This document shows positions 1 to 5,103 of a stretch of 7,570 bases of DNA, piece after piece. The position numbers were made by a program, and so were the translations under genes. This DNA is from Clostridiales bacterium (GTDB taxonomy: Bacteria; Bacillota; Clostridia; Oscillospirales; Butyricicoccaceae): NCBI GenBank assembly GCA_026419635.1, contig JANZZB010000073.1, positions 1 through 7,570 of the forward strand. The letters run 5' to 3'. Each line of letters begins with the position of its first letter. Position 1 is the first letter of the stretch. The notes below the pieces were generated by a model. It ran no database searches. It saw nothing but the letters and a program-made list of their open reading frames with translations, and had not been told where the DNA came from.

Positions 1-2007
1 GGACAGGAAGTTGTCGTCCATAATGATGATATCGCTCGCTTCTTTTGCAACCTCGGTTCCGCTTCCCATTGCAAATCCAACATCCGCTTTTTTTAATGCG
101 GGCGCATCGTTAATTCCGTCACCGGTCATACCCACAACGAGCTCGAGTTCTTGCGATATTCGAACTAGCCGGCTTTTATCGGATGGGAGGGCGCGGGCTA
201 CGACATGAAGGCTGCGAATACGTTCTTTCAGTTCTTTGTCTGTTAGTTCCTTCAGTTCGTCACTTGTCATAACAGCGTAGTCATCGTTTGGATGGATTAA
301 ACCGACTTCACGCGCAATAGCTGTTGCGGTTTGCTTGTTGTCACCCGTTATCATTACGACTTGTACGCCAGCTTTTGTAACCTGCTTTATGGCTTGTACG
401 GCCTCGCGTCTTACTTCATCCCTTATTCCGATAATGCCAACAAGTGTCAGATTGGAAAAATCCTTATTGGAGGTTAACGGCACGTCACTTATAGCAAGTG
501 CCAAGAGTCTGACTGCGTTGCTGGCCATTTCGTCCATTGCCTTTCGTAGACTGCCGGCATATACAATTTTTTTCTTTTCTCCCGACTCGTCATAATAGTT
601 TGAGCAGTGGGAGAGGATGATTTCAGGCGCACCTTTTATGAGCGTCAGATTCATATCTCCGCTTATTTGTGCGGCGGAATATTTGTTGGTACTGTTAAAC
701 GGTATACTTTTGACCACTTTTACATCACTCGATGGATATGGATCGTTTTTAATAAATTCTAGCAGCGCGCGCTCGGTTGTATTACCGCCTATCGTTTCCA
801 GTTTTTTGTTATTCTTACTAAAAGACGCTCCGGTATTATAAAGAACCGAAAGTTTTAATAGTTTGCCGATTTCCGTTTTTCTCATGTTTGTATATATATC
901 GTATGCTTTTCCGCTTCCAGTAATAAACGAGGTTACCTTTGGTCTTCCTTTTGTGATTGTACCGGTTTTATCTGTAAATAGAATATTTAAATTTCCGGAT
1001 GTCTCAATACCAACAAGCTTCCTGACCAGTACTTTGTCTTTTAACATTCTTTTCATATTCGATGAAAGTACTACTGTGATCATCAGCGGTAATCCTTCCG
1101 GTATAGCGACCACAATAACTGAAATTGCGAGCGTTGCTGCATGGATGATGTAAGAAGTGATCTCTTTGAATGTATCAAGGCTTAACATAATGGCTGCCGG
1201 ATTGAATTTGTTTGCAATTACAATGGAATTGAATAAGTCTGATACGGCGACAAGTGCGGCGCCTATATATCCAAACTTGCTGATCGATTCAGCAAGTTTG
1301 CCCAGCCGAAGCTTTAACGGACTTTCGCGAGAGGATTCCTGTATGTCGTCGGCCAGATTGCCGTAAAAGGTTTTACTGCCGACGCTTTTTACAAGCATGA
1401 CTGCTTCGCCGGAACATATTACGCATCCTCGATATAGATTGGTTCGGTTGTCAAATCCGGTACTGTCAATTTGCATGGTCTGGCTTGAGGGCGCTTTATA
1501 AACCTCTTTGCTTTCTCCGTTTAAAGGGGACTGGTCAACATAGAGTTCACCTGCAATGACAATTCCGTCAGCAGGAATGCGATCGCCTGCCTGAAGAAGA
1601 ACGTAATCCCCTACAACTATATCGGTGACGGGCAATTCTAAAAGCCCATCTTTTCTTTTGACTCTACATTTTGTTTTTAATGCATCTTCCTGTAGTTTCT
1701 CAAATGCCGATTCGCTTCCATGTTCGGACAAAGTTGAGACAAAGGTGGAAATAAGTATTGCAGCAGCTATGCCACATGTCTCATACCAATTAAAGTTTCT
1801 CATCATAATTACAATGTTTACGACAAGAGCAATAAGCAGAATTTTAATGATTGGATCGCCAAAACTGCTTAAAAATTCCCTAAAAAAGCTTCGTTTATTT
1901 TTCTGAACAAGGTGATTACTGCCATGGAGTGTTTTTGATTTGTTTACTTCACTGTCGGACAGCCCCCTAATTTCATTAATAATCTCCTTGGTGTTTTGAA
2001 GGTTCAT
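1..2007 (-). CDS. Calcium-type (PMCA-like) P-type ATPase, C-terminus cut by window edge
   Basis: This is a membrane pump that uses ATP, through a phospho-aspartate intermediate, to move cations (most likely Ca2+) out of the cytoplasm. The start is ATG at 2005-2007, preceded by an AAAGGGG ribosome binding site. The frame stays open for 669 codons to the left edge. In order I see a short cytoplasmic N-terminus, TM1 (about 53-69) and TM2 (about 76-94). The actuator domain has NGES at 163-166 where most family members have TGES. TM3 (about 246-265) and TM4 follow, the latter with PEGLP at 303-307, the ion-site motif of Ca2+ pumps. The phosphorylation motif DKTGT starts at Asp346. The nucleotide domain has KGAPE with Lys458, and the P domain has MITGD at 552-556 and TGDGIND at 628-634. 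There is no N-terminal heavy-metal domain. The M5-M10 half, which would settle Ca2+ versus Mn2+ or other ions, lies outside the window. The family call is very secure; the ion is inferred. Confidence 0.95.
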   Translation of the reverse strand, partial: MNLQNTKEIINEIRGLSDSEVNKSKTLHGSNHLVQKNKRSFFREFLSSFGDPIIKILLIALVVNIVIMMRNFNWYETCGIAAAILISTFVSTLSEHGSESAFEKLQEDALKTKCRVKRKDGLLELPVTDIVVGDYVLLQAGDRIPADGIVIAGELYVDQSPLNGESKEVYKAPSSQTMQIDSTGFDNRTNLYRGCVICSGEAVMLVKSVGSKTFYGNLADDIQESSRESPLKLRLGKLAESISKFGYIGAALVAVSDLFNSIVIANKFNPAAIMLSLDTFKEITSYIIHAATLAISVIVVAIPEGLPLMITVVLSSNMKRMLKDKVLVRKLVGIETSGNLNILFTDKTGTITKGRPKVTSFITGSGKAYDIYTNMRKTEIGKLLKLSVLYNTGASFSKNNKKLETIGGNTTERALLEFIKNDPYPSSDVKVVKSIPFNSTNKYSAAQISGDMNLTLIKGAPEIILSHCSNYYDESGEKKKIVYAGSLRKAMDEMASNAVRLLALAISDVPLTSNKDFSNLTLVGIIGIRDEVRREAVQAIKQVTKAGVQVVMITGDNKQTATAIAREVGLIHPNDDYAVMTSDELKELTDKELKERIRSLHVVARALPSDKSRLVRISQELELVVGMTGDGINDAPALKKADVGFAMGSGTEVAKEASDIIIMDDNFLS

Positions 2008-2017
2008 TCTTAAAGCA

Positions 2018-2024
2018 CCCCTTT
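2018..2024 (-). promoter_or_regulatory. Ribosome binding site of the P-type ATPase
   Basis: Read on the minus strand, AAAGGGG lies 10 bases upstream of the ATG at 2005-2007. No in-frame competitor has an equally good site, so it supports that start. Confidence 0.7.
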
Positions 2025-2076
2025 TGACGTTCTGACTGTTTTCATTCCATAATTAAGGCTTGACTCATATCAAAAT

Positions 2077-2107
2077 ATATTAAAAGGGATGGCTATATAT
2101 GTTTCAA
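2077..2107 (-). promoter_or_regulatory. Possible sigma-A-like promoter for the ATPase (weak)
   Basis: On the minus strand, TTGAAA (2102-2107) is followed after 19 bases by TAATAT (2077-2082), about 70 bases upstream of the ATPase start codon. Both hexamers are fair matches to the housekeeping consensus, but the spacer is two bases longer than ideal. The surroundings are AT-rich enough for such matches to arise by chance. This is a candidate only. Confidence 0.25.
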
Positions 2108-2237
2108 AAAACAAAGTTCCATAAAATTATAAGATGCAAGTAAAATTCTTAAAAAATAAAGAGCGTTAATTGCTGATCAACTTACATAAAATGGTTTTGG
2201 AGATACCAAAAATTTCAAAATTTAAAATAAAACAAGA

Positions 2238-2272
2238 TAAAAAGCTTTAAATTTGCAATTTAAAGCTTTTTA
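2238..2272. repeat. Perfect inverted repeat, 16-bp arms with a 3-base loop; weak terminator-like hairpin
   Basis: The left arm (2238-2253) and right arm (2257-2272) are exact reverse complements around the loop TGC. Each arm has only two G/C pairs (the AAGCTT core), and a T-rich run follows on the plus strand (2275-2285). The shape resembles an intrinsic terminator, but the stem is unusually AT-rich. Its position between divergent genes is also odd for a terminator, because no transcript in this window ends here. It could instead insulate the two promoters, terminate a short untranslated transcript, or bind a DNA-binding protein. The repeat is seen directly; its role is not established. Confidence 0.6.
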
Positions 2273-2275
2273 AAT

Positions 2276-2302
2276 TTTATTTTTTGCAAGGGGTTACGAT
2301 AT
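2276..2302 (+). promoter_or_regulatory. Possible SigD (sigma-28-like) promoter upstream of cheA
   Basis: TACGATAT at 2295-2302 matches six of eight bases of the SigD -10 consensus GCCGATAT known from Bacillus and Clostridia motility genes. The -35 position expected 15 bases upstream (2276-2279) reads TTTA against TAAA, a poor match; a true TAAA at 2271-2274 is 20 bases away. The overlapping TATAAA at 2300-2305 could equally be a housekeeping -10, but it has no good -35. The location, about 170 bases before the cheA start, is reasonable. This is an inference with low confidence. Confidence 0.25.
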
Positions 2303-2315
2303 AAATAGTAATTCT

Positions 2316-2331
2316 GAACGACCGGATGTTC
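2316..2331. promoter_or_regulatory. Operator-like imperfect palindrome
   Basis: The sequence GAACgaCCGGatGTTC has 12 of 16 positions in dyad symmetry. It begins about 11 bases downstream of a possible -10 element (2295-2305), where a repressor site would often lie. A flanking ACCG (2321-2324) and CGGT (2335-2338) form a second overlapping inverted pair, and ACCGGT recurs at 2419-2424. The form resembles sites bound by TetR-family regulators, but no regulator gene is in the window and the match is not specific. Confidence 0.3.
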
Positions 2332-2358
2332 GATCGGTATGAAGGGGAAATCATAGAT

Positions 2359-2412
2359 TTGAATAGAAGAGAAAGTAATTATTCGTTAAAGGATTGGGTT
2401 CTAAAAAATTAA
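2359..2412 (+). CDS. Possible 17-residue micro-ORF in the cheA leader
   Basis: A TTG codon at 2359-2361 lies 10 to 11 bases after AAGGGGA (2342-2348), a good ribosome binding site. The frame runs 17 codons to TAA at 2410-2412 and reads MNRRESNYSLKDWVLKN if TTG starts it. The product is charged and hydrophilic, with no membrane segment and no recognisable motif. It ends 58 bases before the preferred cheA start. It could be a leader peptide, the decayed 5' end of a lost gene, or chance. I do not recognise it. Confidence 0.2.
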   Translation: MNRRESNYSLKDWVLKN

Positions 2413-2453
2413 AAACCAACCGGTCTAGGAGTTTATATACATTTTGAAATCAG

Positions 2454-2461
2454 AGAAGGAG
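2454..2461 (+). promoter_or_regulatory. Ribosome binding site that decides the cheA start
   Basis: AGAAGGAG lies nine bases before TTG at 2471-2473. It is clearly better than the AGGAG at 2427-2431, which is 12 bases from the upstream in-frame TTG at 2444. It therefore favours the shorter reading. Confidence 0.6.
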
Positions 2462-2470
2462 TCGGTTCAT

Positions 2471-4546
2471 TTGTCGGATTTTTTTTCGGATGGGGATATG
2501 CTGGATATCTATATATTTGAAACATCTCAAAATCTAGAACAGCTGGAGATGCTCATTTTGGAGACTGAAAAGTCAAGCTTTTACACGGAAAACGATATTA
2601 ACGAGATATTTCGCATTATGCATACCATAAAGGGATCGGCGGCTATGATGGGATTCAACAATCTCTCAAATCTGGCGCATTGCGTTGAAGATCTTTTCTA
2701 TTTTCTCCGTGAGCATAAGCCGGAATCGGTTGATTATTCTGCTCTTTCGGATTCGATTTTGGATGGAATCGACTTTATCAAAATCGAACTGAAAAAAATA
2801 AAGGACCATAGCAGAAGCGATGGAGACGTTGCATTTCTAATAGAAAATATCGAAAAATTTCTTGGGCAATTAAGGAATCAATATCCAGCTGACAGAGTTA
2901 TGGAAAAACAAACTTCAATTACAATGCAGCAAACATCAAATAATAAGGAAAATAGAATCACAATGCCCGGTTTGAATCTTTTCAAAGCAACTATTTTCTT
3001 TGAAAACGGCTGCGAGATGGAAAACATAAGAGCGTATTCTATTACACATGAGTTAGAAAAAATTGCGGACGAATTTTATTATCTTCCAAAAGACATTATT
3101 GATAATGATCAGAGTGTACAAACTATTCGGAACGATGGATTTAAGGTTTATGTAAAAACAAACAAGTCATTTGGTGAAATGGAGGATTTTTTCAAAAAAA
3201 CAGTTTTTCTAAAAGATCTGGAATTTGTTCAACTGGAAGATGATAACGAGTTAAAACAATTTGAACCCTTAAGTCAAATCAATCTGGAAGAAATACATTT
3301 AAAAGAAATGACAACGGGCGTTTCGTCCAAAAACGATGACAAAGACCGCGCGGAAATACACTCGGTATCACAAAGTATTATCAGCGTCAGTGTGGAAAAG
3401 CTGGACAAACTGATGGACCTGGTCGGCGAAATGGTCATGGCAGAATCTATGGTTGTCCAAAATCCAGAACTGAAAAAAATGGAGCTTGACGATTTCTACA
3501 AGGCTGCCAGACACCTGCATAAAATTACGTCCGAGTTACAAGACATTGTGATGTCGATCCGTATGGTGCCGCTATCCACTACTTTTCAAAAAATGCATCG
3601 GATTGTCAGAGATATGAGCAAAAAGCTCGACAAAGAAGTGCAGCTTGAAATATTAGGTGAAGAAACAGAAGTGGATAAGAACATTATCGAACATATCTCC
3701 GATCCTCTGATGCACCTTGTTCGCAATGCAATCGACCATGGTATTGAAGAGACCGCCGAGAGGGAAGCGGTCGGCAAATCTAAATACGGAAAGGTTACTT
3801 TAGAAGCAAAGAATGCGGGAAGCGATGTCCTTGTTTTGGTAAAAGATGACGGACATGGATTAAGTAAAGAGAAAATATTAAAACGTGCCAAAGATAACGA
3901 ATTATTAATCAAACCGGAACAGGAAATGACGGATAAAGAAATCTACAATCTGATTTTTCTTCCTGGATTTTCAACAAAAGAAAATATTACGGAATTCAGC
4001 GGCAGGGGAGTCGGAATGGATGTTGTCACAAAGAACATCGAAACTGTAGGCGGATTCATTTCAATAGACAGCACCGAAGGCGAGGGTTCGATTATTACGA
4101 TGAAGATTCCGCTTACTCTAGCCATTATCGATGGGATGAATATTAAAGTCGGTCATTCCTGTTATACGATTCCGACGATTACCATAAAGGAGTCTTTCAA
4201 ACCAAAGCAATCCGATTTAATTCAAGATCCGGATGGGAATGAAATGATTATGGTTCGCGGAAATTGTTATCCGATATTCAGACTGCATCAATATTTCAAC
4301 GTAAAAACGGAAATTACCGATTTTACTAACGGAATTTTAATTATGGTTGAGCAAAATGAGAAGACCTTTTGTGTTTTTGCGGACGAACTTTTGGGTCAGC
4401 AGCAGGTAGTTGTAAAAACTTTACCCAAATATATAAAAAACAAGCAAAGGATGGAGGGACTAGCAGGATGTACGCTCTTAGGAAATGGCAGCATTAGCTT
4501 AATTCTTGACGTTGGCAAATTGGCGGACGTTAGATCACCCGGTTAA
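2471..4546 (+). CDS. cheA: Chemotaxis histidine kinase CheA
   Basis: CheA is the cytoplasmic kinase of chemosensory arrays. It autophosphorylates in trans under receptor control and donates phosphate to CheY-type regulators. I chose TTG at 2471 (691 aa) because of its strong ribosome binding site. It puts the phospho-accepting histidine of HTIKGSA at residue 51, close to His48 of E. coli CheA; TTG at 2444 would add nine residues. Domains in order: P1/Hpt (about 8-130, His51), a linker, and a P2-like regulator-docking domain (about 169-265). The P3 dimerisation helices start near 307. The P4 ATPase has an N box with Asn419 and DHG at 422-424, a G1 box DDGHG at 459-463, an F box near LPGF at 497-500, and a G2 box GRGVGMD at 511-517. 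The P5 CheW-like domain runs from about 548 to the end. All catalytic boxes are intact. It heads a probable operon with the CheW and receptor genes. The presence of P2 implies a diffusible response regulator encoded elsewhere. Confidence 0.95.
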   Translation: MSDFFSDGDMLDIYIFETSQNLEQLEMLILETEKSSFYTENDINEIFRIMHTIKGSAAMMGFNNLSNLAHCVEDLFYFLREHKPESVDYSALSDSILDGIDFIKIELKKIKDHSRSDGDVAFLIENIEKFLGQLRNQYPADRVMEKQTSITMQQTSNNKENRITMPGLNLFKATIFFENGCEMENIRAYSITHELEKIADEFYYLPKDIIDNDQSVQTIRNDGFKVYVKTNKSFGEMEDFFKKTVFLKDLEFVQLEDDNELKQFEPLSQINLEEIHLKEMTTGVSSKNDDKDRAEIHSVSQSIISVSVEKLDKLMDLVGEMVMAESMVVQNPELKKMELDDFYKAARHLHKITSELQDIVMSIRMVPLSTTFQKMHRIVRDMSKKLDKEVQLEILGEETEVDKNIIEHISDPLMHLVRNAIDHGIEETAEREAVGKSKYGKVTLEAKNAGSDVLVLVKDDGHGLSKEKILKRAKDNELLIKPEQEMTDKEIYNLIFLPGFSTKENITEFSGRGVGMDVVTKNIETVGGFISIDSTEGEGSIITMKIPLTLAIIDGMNIKVGHSCYTIPTITIKESFKPKQSDLIQDPDGNEMIMVRGNCYPIFRLHQYFNVKTEITDFTNGILIMVEQNEKTFCVFADELLGQQQVVVKTLPKYIKNKQRMEGLAGCTLLGNGSISLILDVGKLADVRSPG

Positions 4547-4590
4547 ACCAAAATCATATTCAATCGTCAGACCTTAATAATACAGAAGAA

Positions 4591-4596
4591 AGGAGA
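4591..4596 (+). promoter_or_regulatory. Ribosome binding site that decides the cheW start
   Basis: AGGAGA lies seven bases before ATG at 4604-4606. The in-frame GTG at 4598 is only one base away from it and so is too close to be the initiator. Confidence 0.75.
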
Positions 4597-4603
4597 TGTG
4601 AAT

Positions 4604-5083
4604 ATGGCAGAACTCATTGCCAAAGAACTGCTGGAACTGGACGAGGATACACAAAAAGGAAGATTTCTAACCTTTGTACTGAGTAATGAATCATACGGAA
4701 TTGAAATTAAATACGTGACAGAAATAATCGGAATACAACCGATATCCGAAGTTCCGGAGCTCCCCGATTATATTAGAGGAATTATTAATCTGAGAGGGAA
4801 GATTATACCTGTAATGGATGTGAGACTTCGTTTTAAGAAGCAGTTTAAGGCATACAATGACAGGACCTGCGTAATTGTAATAGATATTGCCGGTACTTCT
4901 ATCGGACTGATCATCGATAGCGTTTCGGAAGTCATTACAATTCCTGAATCTGAGATTGTCAATCCTCCCGAAATGAATAAAAACCACAATACGTTTATAA
5001 AGGGAATCGGAAAAGTGGGCACAGAAGTAAAACTCCTATTGGATTGCGATAAGCTATTAGATGAAGAAGAATTAGTACTGTAA
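4604..5083 (+). CDS. cheW: Chemotaxis coupling protein CheW
   Basis: CheW is the cytoplasmic adaptor that links the receptor hairpin tip to the P5 domain of CheA and builds the array lattice. The 159-residue product is a single CheW domain of usual length. After a short acidic N-terminal extension (about 1-18), the SH3-like double beta barrel begins with the FLTFVLSNESYGIEI stretch. The hallmark NLRGK is at 62-66, with Arg64 in the place of the conserved receptor-contact arginine (Arg62 in E. coli CheW). It is followed by IIPVMDVR and a late IGLIIDSVSEV strand-turn. There is no fused receiver domain, so this is not CheV. The gene starts 57 bases after cheA and ends 20 bases before the receptor gene, which indicates one transcript. 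Members of this family are easily confused only with other CheW paralogues. Confidence 0.96.
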   Translation: MAELIAKELLELDEDTQKGRFLTFVLSNESYGIEIKYVTEIIGIQPISEVPELPDYIRGIINLRGKIIPVMDVRLRFKKQFKAYNDRTCVIVIDIAGTSIGLIIDSVSEVITIPESEIVNPPEMNKNHNTFIKGIGKVGTEVKLLLDCDKLLDEEELVL

Positions 5084-5091
5084 AAGTAAGC

Positions 5092-5098
5092 AGGGGGT
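5092..5098 (+). promoter_or_regulatory. Ribosome binding site of the receptor gene
   Basis: AGGGGGT lies five bases before ATG at 5104-5106, within the 20-base gap after cheW. It fixes the receptor start and fits coupled expression with cheW. Confidence 0.65.
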
Positions 5099-5103
5099 AA
5101 ATT

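Larger units (their letters stand above)
2008..2443. other. Divergent intergenic region between ATPase and cheA
   Basis: These 436 bases separate two divergently transcribed units and should hold both promoters. The ATPase-proximal part (about 2030-2110) contains its ribosome binding site and a weak promoter candidate. The segment around 2110-2235 is A/T-rich and I see nothing definable in it. The segment 2238-2272 is a perfect long inverted repeat. From 2295 to 2443 the composition becomes more mixed and contains an operator-like palindrome, a possible alternative-sigma -10 element and a possible micro-ORF. I looked for a conserved riboswitch core such as GEMM (cyclic-di-GMP) and for tRNA-like folds and found none. 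Confidence 0.7.

Noticed and set aside
11..1906. Several plus-strand open frames of 69-96 codons across the left third
   Set aside because: They lie opposite the intact P-type ATPase reading frame, have no ribosome binding sites of note, and give low-complexity Ser/Leu/Ile-rich products typical of antisense shadows.
1..2007. Possible frameshift or pseudogene in the ATPase
   Set aside because: Translating from 2007 to 1 gives one uninterrupted frame with every P-type motif in the right order and spacing; the missing C-terminus is due only to the window edge.
2008..2443. Riboswitch (GEMM type) or small structured RNA upstream of cheA
   Set aside because: No conserved aptamer core was recognisable. 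The only strong structure is the A/T-rich hairpin at 2238-2272, which has no aptamer-like element in front of it.
4547..4603. Separate promoter or terminator between cheA and cheW
   Set aside because: The 57-base gap has no convincing -35/-10 pair and no hairpin; only the cheW ribosome binding site is evident.
3586..5022. Minus-strand open frames inside cheA and cheW
   Set aside because: The plus-strand frames encode complete conserved kinase and coupler motifs, and the reverse products show no recognisable family features.
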